From Solobacterium sp. (GTDB lineage Bacteria > Bacillota_I > Bacilli_A > Erysipelotrichales > Erysipelotrichaceae): 63,030 nt of DNA. Both the position numbers and the translations under genes were made by a program. Where the stretch lies: the NCBI GenBank assembly GCA_024693325.1, contig JAILLA010000061.1, positions 1 through 63,030 of the forward strand. The letters are read 5' to 3'. Each line of letters opens with the position of its first letter. Position 1 is the stretch's first letter. Positions 44,402 to 52,847 of the stretch are shown one piece after another. The notes under the pieces were generated by a model, which searched no databases, was not told the origin of the DNA, and saw nothing but the letters and a program-made list of their open reading frames with translations.

Positions 44402-44434
44402 GGCAGATGGTTTTGGCAAAACCGTCTGCCTTTT
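44402..44434 (+). terminator. Terminator after the nitroreductase gene
   Basis: Long stem GGCAGA-t-GGTTTT/AAAACC-g-TCTGCC with a short T-run. Confidence 0.82.
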
Positions 44435-44488
44435 ATAACCCGGATCTTTCGATCCTAAAAAAAGTCTATTTAGCAATTTTCCATGCGT

Positions 44489-44513
44489 AGAAAGCGCTTT
44501 CTTAATTTATAAT
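44489..44513 (+). promoter_or_regulatory. cre site and promoter of the second mutase gene
   Basis: AGAAAGCGCTTTCT (44489-44502) is a full match to the CcpA catabolite-response consensus WGWAARCGYTWWCW and is fully palindromic. It lies in the promoter just before TATAAT (44508-44513), so bound CcpA would most simply block transcription. No good -35 is visible. Confidence 0.65.
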
Positions 44514-44547
44514 GAATGTAACAGGAAAGGATAGGAAATAAATAACT

Positions 44548-46230
44548 ATGTATTTGGAAGAGTATAATCGTTGGCTGAATGCTGACCTGGTCGATGTCGA
44601 TCTGAAAACAGAACTTCAGAACATCGCCGGTGATGATGAAGCTATCAAAGAGCGTTTTGCTGTGGCGCTTCAGTTTGGTACAGCAGGTCTGCGCGGAACA
44701 CTTGGCGCAGGCACAAACCGCATGAATATCTGGGTCGTCATGCAGGCAACACAGGGTGTCGCTGACTGGGTCAAGACACAGGGCGGAACACAGACTGTAG
44801 CGATCAGCTATGACAGCCGTCTGAAGGGCTGGAATTTCGCAAGAGATGCTGCAGGCGTACTCGCTGCAAACGGAATCAATGTTCGTATCTATGACGAACT
44901 GATGCCTGTACCGGCACTGAGTTTTGCTACAAGATACTACAACTGCAATGCAGGTATCATGATCACCGCATCACATAACCCTGCTAAGTACAATGGCTTC
45001 AAGGCTTATGGACCGGATGGCTGCCAGATGACAGACGATGCTGTAGCTATCGTTTACGATTCCATTCAGAAAACTGATGTCCTGACAGGCGCTAAGCAGA
45101 TGTCTTTTGCTGAAGGCGTTGAAAGAGGACTGATCAAGTTCGTCGGAGACGACTGCAAGAACGCATTCTATGCAGCTGTTGAAGCAAGACAGGTAAGACC
45201 CGGTCTCTGCAAGACAGCAGGTCTGAAACTCGTTTATTCCCCGCTGAACGGAACAGGTCTTGTACCCGTTACAACAGTTCTGGGTCACATGGGAATCACG
45301 GACATCACGATCGTTCCGGAACAGGAATATCCGAACGGCTACTTCACAACCTGCCCGTATCCGAACCCTGAAATTTTCGAAGCACTTGAAAAAGGCCTGC
45401 AGCTGGCGAAGGAAGTCGGCGCTGACCTGATGCTCGCTACAGACCCTGATGCTGACAGAGTCGGTATCGCTATGAAGTGTCCGGATGGATCATATGAACT
45501 CGTTTCCGGTAACGAAATGGGCGTACTGCTGCTCGACTACATCTGCGCAGGCAGAATCGAGCAGGGCACAATGCCTGAAAAACCGGTAGCTGTTATGTCC
45601 ATCGTTTCCACACCGCTTGCTGACAAGGTTGCTGAACACTATGGTGTTGAACTCCGTCATACACTGACAGGCTTCAAGTGGATCGGCGATCAGATCGCAC
45701 AGCTGGAAGCAGCTGGTGAAGTTGACCGCTTCATCTTCGGCTTCGAAGAGAGCTATGGCTACCTGGCAGGACCGTATGTACGTGATAAGGATGCTGTCAT
45801 CGGCTCCATGCTGATCTGCGAAATGGCTGCTTACTACCGCAGCATCGGTTCTTCCATCAAACAGCGTCTGGAAGAGATCTATGCACAGTATGGCCGTTAT
45901 CTGAACAAAGTTGACAGCTTCGAATTCCCTGGTCTGTCCGGTATGGACAAGATGGCTGGAATCATGAGCAGTCTGAGAGAAACTCCTCCGACAGAATTCG
46001 CAGGCAGAAAAGTTGTCAAAGTTACTGACTACACAAAGCCTGAAGAAACAGGTCTGCCGAAGGCAAACGTTCTGATCTATGACCTGGAAGACGGTGCTAC
46101 AGTTGTTGTACGTCCTTCCGGAACAGAGCCGAAGATCAAGACATACTTCACAACACTGGGTAAGGATCTGGCAGAAGCAGAAGCTGAAAAAGCAGCTCTT
46201 GCTGAAGCATGCAAACCGATCCTCTCCTGA
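44548..46230 (+). CDS. Alpha-phosphohexomutase, copy 2
   Basis: 560 residues, a paralogue of the gene at 42160 with the same motif spacing: TASHNP (about 141), DPDADR (about 299), GFEESYGY and RPSGTEP (about 521). It uses a narrower, more optimised codon set than its neighbours, which suggests strong expression. It has its own promoter with a cre site and its own terminator, unlike copy 1. GGAAAGGATAGGAA lies before the ATG. It may be the glycolytic or glycogen-linked mutase, with copy 1 for wall polymers, but this is a guess. Confidence 0.88.
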   Translation: MYLEEYNRWLNADLVDVDLKTELQNIAGDDEAIKERFAVALQFGTAGLRGTLGAGTNRMNIWVVMQATQGVADWVKTQGGTQTVAISYDSRLKGWNFARDAAGVLAANGINVRIYDELMPVPALSFATRYYNCNAGIMITASHNPAKYNGFKAYGPDGCQMTDDAVAIVYDSIQKTDVLTGAKQMSFAEGVERGLIKFVGDDCKNAFYAAVEARQVRPGLCKTAGLKLVYSPLNGTGLVPVTTVLGHMGITDITIVPEQEYPNGYFTTCPYPNPEIFEALEKGLQLAKEVGADLMLATDPDADRVGIAMKCPDGSYELVSGNEMGVLLLDYICAGRIEQGTMPEKPVAVMSIVSTPLADKVAEHYGVELRHTLTGFKWIGDQIAQLEAAGEVDRFIFGFEESYGYLAGPYVRDKDAVIGSMLICEMAAYYRSIGSSIKQRLEEIYAQYGRYLNKVDSFEFPGLSGMDKMAGIMSSLRETPPTEFAGRKVVKVTDYTKPEETGLPKANVLIYDLEDGATVVVRPSGTEPKIKTYFTTLGKDLAEAEAEKAALAEACKPILS

Positions 46231-46252
46231 TCACAGGAAAACCTTTGGAACA

Positions 46253-46285
46253 AACGTCCGGGAAATGATCCCGGGCGTTTTTTTT
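46253..46285 (+). terminator. Terminator of the second mutase gene
   Basis: Stem AACG-t-CCGGGA/TCCCGG-g-CGTT with loop AATGA and eight Ts. Confidence 0.88.
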
Positions 46286-46364
46286 CAGGATGTCTGCAGC
46301 TGTGTACCAGGAGGATTCAAAACCACTGAAACATGGTAAAATGGACCTGAATTGGAGTGATGAT

Positions 46365-47159
46365 ATGTTTACACCGAAAGCACATAAAATTGATGACACA
46401 ACATACCGTATTACAGAGTATGACAGAGGACATGCGATCAATATGTATCTTCTGACCGGCAGTGAACACGCACTGCTGATCGACACAGGTCTGAACCTGA
46501 CAAATGTTCCCAAAGCGATCAGACGCATAACGGATTTGCCTCTGTGGGTATGCAATACACACGGACACAGTGAACAGATCCTCGGAAACCACTGGTATCC
46601 TGAAGTTTTTTTCCCGGAAGAAGATGAAGATGTATTCCGGAAATACATGCAGGAAAATCCTTCCGAAAGGAACTCACCGTCGGGAAGGTTCGGAAACCTG
46701 ATCGGGGCCGTGTACAATCCGCTGCAGGATCTGATCCGCTATAACCGTCCGTCTGAACATGAAGATCTTCCTGAAGATGGATTCTTTGATCTTGGCGGAA
46801 GGATCGTCGGTATTCTGAAAACACCCGGTCACACACATGGTTCCGTCAGCTATCTGGACGAAGCCTCCGGCAGACTGTTCTGCGGTGATCTTGTAGGTGA
46901 GAAGGAGATCCGTGTAGACTTTGAAGAATCTTCGCCTCTGGATGTATATGAAACAACGGTTTCACTTCTGCTGGGACTGGTAGAAGACAGTAAGATCAGC
47001 CAGCTGTATCCGTCACACGGAAACAGCCCGCTGCCTGCTGATATTCTCAGAACAGCACAGGAAGTCAGTTCCATGGTCCTGAAAGGTGACTACAAAGACT
47101 CGATGAAGATCACTTATCAGGGAATCGAATTCCGTTTCCGTCTCACGGGGAATGACTGA
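46365..47159 (+). CDS. MBL-fold hydrolase with altered metal motif
   Basis: 264 residues from the ATG preceded by GGAG; a longer frame from 46290 has no site. The metallo-beta-lactamase fold is clear: LIDTGLN, NTHGHSEQILG, TPGHTHGSVSYL, LFCGDLV and SHGNSP. The usual HxHxDH is HGHSEQ (about 64-69), so one metal-site Asp is Glu and the last His is Gln. The other ligands (His in TPGHT, Asp in CGDL, His in PSHG) remain, so one metal may still bind. Substrate unknown. Overlaps the next gene by one base. Confidence 0.82.
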   Translation: MFTPKAHKIDDTTYRITEYDRGHAINMYLLTGSEHALLIDTGLNLTNVPKAIRRITDLPLWVCNTHGHSEQILGNHWYPEVFFPEEDEDVFRKYMQENPSERNSPSGRFGNLIGAVYNPLQDLIRYNRPSEHEDLPEDGFFDLGGRIVGILKTPGHTHGSVSYLDEASGRLFCGDLVGEKEIRVDFEESSPLDVYETTVSLLLGLVEDSKISQLYPSHGNSPLPADILRTAQEVSSMVLKGDYKDSMKITYQGIEFRFRLTGND

Positions 47160-47749
47160 TGAACAGAAACAGGATCGGTGTTCTGCTGAATATTATGATC
47201 ATTGTCAGTTCACTTGCCGGACTATTCATGGTACGGCATTTCGGATTGTCCATGCTGTTTTACTATACGCAGGACAGCAACATCCTGGCAGTGACCGCAT
47301 CAGCACTTTACCTGATGAAGCACCGATCCGCGCATCTTTGGAGATATGCTGCTTTTGTATGTCTGAATGTCACGTTCCTCGTTGTACTGTTTGTGCTGAT
47401 CCCGATCATGGGAAACCCCCGGTTCATGCTGTTTGGCGGCGGGATGCTGTTTCATCATACGCTCTCACCGATCTTATCATGCATCAGCTTCCTGTTTTTT
47501 GAAGAGGGGAAACATCTCTCGTCCAGTGACCTGAAATACGGGATCATTCCCACGATCATATATGGAGCGATCGTACTGATGCTGAATATCCTAAGGATCA
47601 AAAGCGGTCCTTATCCGTTCTTCTACGTATACAGACAGCCTGTATATATGACGATACTCTGGCTGAGCGGAATCATTGCGGGAACCGCATTGATCGCGGA
47701 AGCAGGCAGAAGATTCAGAAATCACATATCGGAGGCAGTTTATGGATGA
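47159..47749 (+). CDS. Multi-pass membrane protein, Pr6Pr/AIG1-like
   Basis: 196 residues with about six hydrophobic segments and short loops. YYTQDSNILAVTAS near the second segment and MLFHHTLSPILS in the fourth recall the conserved Thr/Asn and His of Pr6Pr (FAR-17a/AIG1-like) proteins, some of which are intramembrane hydrolases of lipid esters. The match is by pattern only. It is coupled by one base to the MBL gene and overlaps the helicase gene by eight. Confidence 0.6.
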   Translation: MNRNRIGVLLNIMIIVSSLAGLFMVRHFGLSMLFYYTQDSNILAVTASALYLMKHRSAHLWRYAAFVCLNVTFLVVLFVLIPIMGNPRFMLFGGGMLFHHTLSPILSCISFLFFEEGKHLSSSDLKYGIIPTIIYGAIVLMLNILRIKSGPYPFFYVYRQPVYMTILWLSGIIAGTALIAEAGRRFRNHISEAVYG

Positions 47750-49895
47750 CATTCTGGAAGGACTGAATCCCGAACAGCTCGATGCAGTCACATCCACGGA
47801 AGGATACATCCGTGTCATTGCATCTGCCGGCTCGGGAAAGACACGTGCCCTGACAAGAAGATTTGCATATCTGGTACTGGAGCTGGGAATCCGACCCGGC
47901 AATATTTTATGTGTCACATTTACAAATAAAGCTGCCAATGAGATGCGGCAGAGGATCCGACAGCTGACAGGAGACAGTGACACAGGCTTTGTGGTGACGT
48001 TCCATGGGTTCTGCGTCAGGGTTCTGCAGGAAGAAAGTTATGCAGTACAGTATCCGAAGTCATTTCTGGTGCTTGATAACGCTGATATCGATGCTATGCT
48101 GGAGATCATTTACGAAGAACGCGGCCTGTCACTTCGGGATAAAACATATTCAGATGCCAGGGATATGTTTGAAATGCGCAAGGGCAAGTACGAACCGCGC
48201 TATTTCCAGAATATGATTCAGATGTCCCTGGATGAACTTCATCAGAAATACATGGAAGCAGAATCGATCGACGATATCCTGTTCTACGGGTATCTGTATC
48301 AGGAAAAGAAATGCTTTGGTCTTGATTACAATGATCTGATCCGCTTTACACTGTATATCTTTGAAACACACGAAGACATCAAGATCAAATGGCAGAAACG
48401 CCTGGAATACATCATGATCGATGAGTTCCAGGATATTGACCCGCTGCAGTATGAACTGATGGATGCGATCTGCCGTTATCATAACAATCTGTTTATCGTA
48501 GGTGATCCCGACCAGACGATCTATACATGGCGCGGTGCAAATGTCCGTTTCCTTGTGGAATTCGATAAACATTATCCGGATGTCCGCACCATCATGATGA
48601 ACAGGAATTACCGTTCTCAGGCGGGTATTCTGGAAAGCGCGGATACACTTATCGCAAGAAATAAATTGAGGATCGAAAAACGCATGATACCGGTGATCAC
48701 GGAATCGGTAAGACCGGTCTATTTCCATGCGAAAACTTCAAAGGATGAAGCAGAATGGATCGAATCAACGATCCGCTCACTTCACGACCGGGGTGTTTCA
48801 TACCGGGATATTGCGATCCTTTACCGTGCGCATTATGTTTCGAGAAATCTGGAAGAAGTATTTATCCGGAAACAGCTGCCATACAGGATCTACAGCGGCA
48901 TACAGTTCTATGAGCGCATGGAGATCAGAGATGCTGTGGCATATCTTCGAATGATCGCATATAAAGACGATCTCTCTTTCCTGAGGATCATCAACAAACC
49001 CAGAAGAAACATCGGCAAGAGAAGGATCGCATATCTGAAGGAATACAGTGAGGCACATGGATGCACGTTGTATGAAGCACTGCAGTTATGTGCTGAGGAA
49101 GAGCTTTTCCGCTCTACCCAGACACATTCCTTCATCAATCTGATCGAATCATTCAATGCGTCTTATTCCAACCGGCCGGTTTCACAGGTACTTGCGGAGA
49201 TTTTGGACGAGAGCGGATATGAAAAGATGCTCAGGACTCAGGGGGCACAGGAACGTCTTGATGAACTGGCTGAACTGAAACAGTCTGTATTTGAGTTCGA
49301 AGCCTCCTGCGGGGAAGAAACAGACCTGATCACATGGCTGAACCAGATCGCACTGTTCACACGTCAGGATATGCCTGAGGGTTCTGAAGAAGTCCGGCTG
49401 ATGACGATCCATACCGCAAAAGGTCTGGAATTCCCTTATGTATTTCTGTGCGGAATGAGCGAAGGGATCTTCCCGTCCAGAAGGGCAGACAGTCTGACTG
49501 CAATGGAAGAAGAAAGAAGACTTGCCTATGTAGCGGTCACAAGAAGTGAACGGATGCTTTATCTCTCGGACGGAGAGGGCAGAAACTTTGATATGACTGA
49601 CAGATATCCTTCCAGATTTATTCTGGAAATGAAAGATACACTGGACTTTGTGAACGAACTTCCGGAAAGCCTTCTGAGAAACGCATCTGCATATATATCC
49701 GATCAGGAAGCCGGACTAGCTGAGGCTGCTGACTTCCCGTTTACGATCGGCGACAGGGTTGCTCATCCTGTATTCGGGGAAGGAATGATCGAATCGATCG
49801 ATCCCAAAGAAGGGGTCATCATGGTGAAATTCGACAGACTGAATACATCCAGGGGAATTGCCTGGAAAGCTGCCAGGAAGCTGAAAGTACTTTGA
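47742..49895 (+). CDS. UvrD/PcrA-type superfamily 1 DNA helicase
   Basis: 717 residues. Motif I ASAGSGKTR (about 28), motif II DEFQDI (about 226), motif III GDPDQTIYTWRGA (about 254), motif V/VI TIHTAKGLEF and YVAVTRS (about 596). A C-terminal Tudor-like domain (GDRVAHPVFGEGMIES, about 665-700) as in PcrA ends the protein. The enzyme unwinds DNA 3' to 5'. At this length it may be the cell's PcrA or an accessory copy. Confidence 0.9.
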   Translation: MDDILEGLNPEQLDAVTSTEGYIRVIASAGSGKTRALTRRFAYLVLELGIRPGNILCVTFTNKAANEMRQRIRQLTGDSDTGFVVTFHGFCVRVLQEESYAVQYPKSFLVLDNADIDAMLEIIYEERGLSLRDKTYSDARDMFEMRKGKYEPRYFQNMIQMSLDELHQKYMEAESIDDILFYGYLYQEKKCFGLDYNDLIRFTLYIFETHEDIKIKWQKRLEYIMIDEFQDIDPLQYELMDAICRYHNNLFIVGDPDQTIYTWRGANVRFLVEFDKHYPDVRTIMMNRNYRSQAGILESADTLIARNKLRIEKRMIPVITESVRPVYFHAKTSKDEAEWIESTIRSLHDRGVSYRDIAILYRAHYVSRNLEEVFIRKQLPYRIYSGIQFYERMEIRDAVAYLRMIAYKDDLSFLRIINKPRRNIGKRRIAYLKEYSEAHGCTLYEALQLCAEEELFRSTQTHSFINLIESFNASYSNRPVSQVLAEILDESGYEKMLRTQGAQERLDELAELKQSVFEFEASCGEETDLITWLNQIALFTRQDMPEGSEEVRLMTIHTAKGLEFPYVFLCGMSEGIFPSRRADSLTAMEEERRLAYVAVTRSERMLYLSDGEGRNFDMTDRYPSRFILEMKDTLDFVNELPESLLRNASAYISDQEAGLAEAADFPFTIGDRVAHPVFGEGMIESIDPKEGVIMVKFDRLNTSRGIAWKAARKLKVL

Positions 49896-49906
49896 TCGTT
49901 ACTTAC

Positions 49907-49930
49907 AAACGGGAATTGATATCCCGTTTT
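49907..49930 (+). terminator. Terminator of the helicase gene
   Basis: Stem AAACGGGA/TCCCGTTT with loop ATTGATA and a short T-run. Confidence 0.82.
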
Positions 49931-49984
49931 GTATTCATACGCATATATGACCACAGTTGTATAAATCACTTATTTTTTCTTGTA

Positions 49985-50029
49985 CTGTCAAGTAAAAATA
50001 CTTGACAGATCGTTTCCACGACATATAAT
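49985..50029 (+). promoter_or_regulatory. rpsP operon promoter with a ten-base palindrome on the -35
   Basis: TTGACA (50002-50007) and TATAAT (50024-50029), spaced 16 bases, both perfect. The -35 forms the right arm of a perfect palindrome CTGTCAAGTA-AAAA-TACTTGACAG (49985-50008). No T-run follows, so it is not a terminator. An operator or a DNA-shape element is possible. Confidence 0.75.
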
Positions 50030-50061
50030 AGGTGATGTTCGTAATAAGGAGGAACAAAACT

Positions 50062-50349
50062 ATGGCAGTAAGAATCAGACTGACTCGTATGGGCTCCAAG
50101 AAGGCTCCGAGATATCGTATCGTTGTAGCAGATTCCAGAACACGCCGTGACGGCCGTGCTATTGAAACTCTGGGTTATATCAATCCTACAACTGAACCGG
50201 CAACAGTTAATGTAGATGAAGAACTCGCACTGAAGTGGCTGAGAACAGGTGCACAGCCTTCTGACACAGTTCGCAACATTTTCTCTTCTCAGGGCATCAT
50301 GAAGAAATTCGACGAAGAGAAAAAAGCAGCTAAAAAAGAGAAGAAGTAA
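50062..50349 (+). CDS. rpsP: Ribosomal protein S16
   Basis: 95 residues. The start [22 protein letters not shown] is the S16 signature, seen here in pieces such as RLTRMGSKK and [14 protein letters not shown]-like GYINPTT and the [15 protein letters not shown] segment follow, then a Lys-rich tail. GGAGG precedes the ATG; a longer frame from 50032 is not used. First gene of rpsP-khpA-rimM-trmD. Confidence 0.97.
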   Translation: MAVRIRLTRMGSKKAPRYRIVVADSRTRRDGRAIETLGYINPTTEPATVNVDEELALKWLRTGAQPSDTVRNIFSSQGIMKKFDEEKKAAKKEKK

Positions 50350-50355
50350 TTTCCT

Positions 50356-50604
50356 ATGGCAGAACTGGATCAGGTACTGAAGGATCTGGTTGCGCCGATG
50401 GTAAATGATCGCGAAAGTCTGGATATCAGGGTCACATCAGGTCAGAAAGACAGAGATGTTGTTCTGCATGTCTATGCAAAAAGTGATGACATTGCCCGGC
50501 TCATCGGAAGAAAAGGTATGATGGCGTCAGCACTGCGTCAGGTTATGTCTATCGCATCCCATTCAGAGGATAAGCGAGTCAGCATCAAGTTTGAAGAAAT
50601 CTGA
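50356..50604 (+). CDS. khpA: KH-domain RNA-binding protein KhpA
   Basis: 82 residues, a single KH domain with the GxxG loop IGRKGMM (about 51-57). KhpA binds RNA, often with KhpB, and affects cell elongation and division. Six bases separate it from rpsP. A terminator-like hairpin follows before rimM. Confidence 0.93.
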   Translation: MAELDQVLKDLVAPMVNDRESLDIRVTSGQKDRDVVLHVYAKSDDIARLIGRKGMMASALRQVMSIASHSEDKRVSIKFEEI

Positions 50605-50605
50605 A

Positions 50606-50631
50606 AAAGGATGTACAACGCATCCTTTTTT
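50606..50631 (+). terminator. Internal terminator/attenuator before rimM
   Basis: Stem AAAAGGATG/CATCCTTTT with a T-run, ending 12 bases before the rimM ATG. It should reduce transcription of rimM-trmD relative to rpsP-khpA. Confidence 0.75.
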
Positions 50632-50642
50632 GTGAGGTAGTA

Positions 50643-51152
50643 ATGGAATATATACAGATCGGCAAAATTATCAATACCCATGGCCTGAAAGGCGAACTTA
50701 AGATCGAAAGCTGGTCGGATTTTGACGAGATCCGCTACAAAAAGGGAAAGATGGTATACATCCTGGTGAATGATGAATACCTTCCTTTCAAAGTGCGTTC
50801 ATTCCGTATGCACAAAGGATTTCCGCTTGTTACGCTTGAAGGGATCCAGGATATCAATCTTGCCGAGCAATATAAAAACTGTGTGATCTGCATGAATGCG
50901 GATGACCGTCATGAATTGCCGAAAGGGGAATTCTACGCGGATGAACTGATCGGAATGGCAACGGAAGATGAAGAAGGCAGGACGATCGGTAAAGTGGTCT
51001 CCGTAGAAGAAACACGCGGAGCACAGAAAAATCTGCGAATCCGGATGGCTGAAGGAAAAGAATTCCTGCTGCCGGATATTCCGTATTTTGTTCTGAACAT
51101 CGATCCGGAGAAAAGGATCATCAGGATCCATATGGATGAGGGACTGCTATGA
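50643..51152 (+). CDS. rimM: Ribosome maturation factor RimM
   Basis: 169 residues with two beta-barrel domains: IGKIINTHGLKGELKIE at the start (pieces IGKIINTHG, KGELKI), the middle FYADELIGM, and the PRC-barrel end LLPDIPYFVLNID. RimM helps fold the 30S head. GAGG lies before the ATG and it overlaps trmD by four bases. Confidence 0.95.
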   Translation: MEYIQIGKIINTHGLKGELKIESWSDFDEIRYKKGKMVYILVNDEYLPFKVRSFRMHKGFPLVTLEGIQDINLAEQYKNCVICMNADDRHELPKGEFYADELIGMATEDEEGRTIGKVVSVEETRGAQKNLRIRMAEGKEFLLPDIPYFVLNIDPEKRIIRIHMDEGLL

Positions 51153-51886
51153 AGATCACTGTACTGACAATATTTCCTGACATGTTCCATGATTTCCTGA
51201 ATACATCGATCATCAGCAGATCGATCCAGAAAGGTCTTGTTGAATTTGAGATCGTTGATATCAGGGAATACGCACCGGGAAGCTACCGGCATGTTGATGA
51301 TTCCCCGTTCGGAGGCGGAGCCGGCATGGTCATGAAAAGCCAGCCTGTACTGGATGCCCTGGATGCAGTCAGAACAGAAAACAGCTGGAGTGTACTGATG
51401 AGCCCCGCCGGACAGGTCTATACACAGGCCAAGGCACATGAGTATTCAGAGAAAGACCATCTGATCCTGCTGTGCGGTCACTACGAAGGCCTGGATGAAC
51501 GGATCAATCATCATATGGATGAACTGATCTCAATCGGTGATTATGTACTGACAGGCGGCGAACTGGCCTCCATGGTCATCTCCGATTCCGTTGTCAGACT
51601 GCTCAAAGGTGCGATCAGGGATGAAAGCACTGATGAAGAGTCACATGAAAACGGACTGCTGGAATATCCGCAGTATACCAAACCGGCAGATTACAAAGGA
51701 GAAAAAGTCCCGGAGATCCTCCTCTCGGGACATCATGAAAACATCCGGAAATGGCGTCTGAAGCAGTCGCTGAAACTCACTCGTGAACGCCGTCCCGACC
51801 TGTTCGCAAAACACGTGCTGACAAAGGAAGAAGAAAAGCTCCTGAAAGAACTTGATGAAGAAGAAAACAATGACTCTGAATGCTGA
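51149..51886 (+). CDS. trmD: tRNA (guanine-37-N1) methyltransferase
   Basis: 245 residues. The trefoil-knot SAM site is complete: LCGHYEGLDERI (about 108-119), SIGDYVLTGGELA (about 129-141), preceded by DSPFGGGAGMVMK. It methylates G37 to keep the reading frame. Coupled to rimM by four bases. rplS, which commonly follows trmD, is absent; instead a bidirectional terminator begins inside the end of the coding region. Confidence 0.96.
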   Translation: MKITVLTIFPDMFHDFLNTSIISRSIQKGLVEFEIVDIREYAPGSYRHVDDSPFGGGAGMVMKSQPVLDALDAVRTENSWSVLMSPAGQVYTQAKAHEYSEKDHLILLCGHYEGLDERINHHMDELISIGDYVLTGGELASMVISDSVVRLLKGAIRDESTDEESHENGLLEYPQYTKPADYKGEKVPEILLSGHHENIRKWRLKQSLKLTRERRPDLFAKHVLTKEEEKLLKELDEEENNDSEC

Positions 51887-51907
51887 ATGCATCCAGAGTC
51901 ATTTTAA
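51869..51907. terminator. Bidirectional terminator overlapping the trmD stop
   Basis: Perfect ten-base stem AATGACTCTG/CAGAGTCATT. The left arm (51869-51878) is inside trmD codons and the right arm lies at the end of the convergent gene. Confidence 0.82.
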
Positions 51908-52432
51908 TCGTTTCTGCTCATGTATTTCAGAGTGTCCTGTCAGAAGATCCTGAAGATCTTCTTCCGGAAGCGTGCATGTATCAAGGTCTACGGCATATCT
52001 TGTATAGTCATAGGGATCCACAAATACCGTAACCGTTCCTCCGATCAGCCGGGGTGAGGGATGAAAGCCTTCCGTGTGTGTGATGAATTCATAAACACGG
52101 TTTGTTTGAGGATCATCATAGCTGCATCTGAGCATCCAGGGATGCCTGCCATTGATCGTAATGCTGTAATCCTCACAGATCTCCGTGATCACAGCGTCTA
52201 CTGTGCAGCCCATTTCAATGACATCATTTTCCATATTCCGTTTTTTCTGAACATGTGTCAGGAAGCCAATGCCTACACCGAGAAACGGAATTGCCGTCAG
52301 AAGCATAATGAGCAGAGGTGCAAAAGAGAAAAACGAAAAACCGGCAACCAATGCAGCTGAAATAATCGCTACAGCCACACCGGTAAAAATAACTCCCAAT
52401 AGTTTATAAACGCGCTCTGCCTCATTGTCCAT
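51899..52432 (-). CDS. Membrane protein with two transmembrane helices, DUF3592-like
   Basis: 177 residues. Two hydrophobic helices (about 10-33 and 36-58) are followed by a soluble beta domain with INGRHPWMLRCSYDD, YEFITHT and VTVFVDPYDYTRYAVD, a pattern common in Firmicute DUF3592-type proteins. No function is established. The start is ATG in minus orientation; it ends next to trmD's terminator. It lies nine bases after the HIRAN gene on the same strand. Confidence 0.65.
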   Translation of the reverse strand: MDNEAERVYKLLGVIFTGVAVAIISAALVAGFSFFSFAPLLIMLLTAIPFLGVGIGFLTHVQKKRNMENDVIEMGCTVDAVITEICEDYSITINGRHPWMLRCSYDDPQTNRVYEFITHTEGFHPSPRLIGGTVTVFVDPYDYTRYAVDLDTCTLPEEDLQDLLTGHSEIHEQKRLK

Positions 52433-52441
52433 GAGACTATT

Positions 52442-52753
52442 TTAATCAGAAGACTTCGGAATGTCGAGACTGGCGATAATACCGGTAGGCAGGATAAAGA
52501 GAACCGTGCATTCTGCTTCAAAATCAAACATACGGTAAAGGTAGCCGGCTGAATGGGTCCCTCTGGCAACCGTACTGACAGAATTGGCAACATAACCGTA
52601 TTTAACATCCGTATCGGAATAAATACCGATCGCTTCATCATCATATCCGTTTCTGAGATCCTTCATGAGCTTCAGCTTCTGTCCGGGGCGGAAAACCTCC
52701 ATACCGAGGAAATAATTAGTACCTGTGATCGTAAAATATGTTTTCTGTTCCAT
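52442..52753 (-). CDS. HIRAN-domain protein
   Basis: 103 residues from the ATG preceded by AGGAG; a longer upstream frame has no support. Almost the whole chain is one HIRAN domain: TITGTNYFLGMEVFRPGQ, LRNGYDDEAIGIYSD, KYGYVANSVSTVA and the closing strand. In eukaryotic HLTF this fold binds 3' single-stranded DNA ends, and free-standing bacterial copies are thought to have DNA-related roles. No helicase or nuclease is attached here. It is divergent from a WYL regulator. Confidence 0.72.
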   Translation of the reverse strand: MEQKTYFTITGTNYFLGMEVFRPGQKLKLMKDLRNGYDDEAIGIYSDTDVKYGYVANSVSTVARGTHSAGYLYRMFDFEAECTVLFILPTGIIASLDIPKSSD

Positions 52754-52847
52754 ATTGATAACTCCTTTGATCTGAGTACATCTTAAATAGCCTAATGTGC
52801 AGAAAAATGTACAGCGTGTTATACTCACAGTAAGGCAGGTGAAGAAC

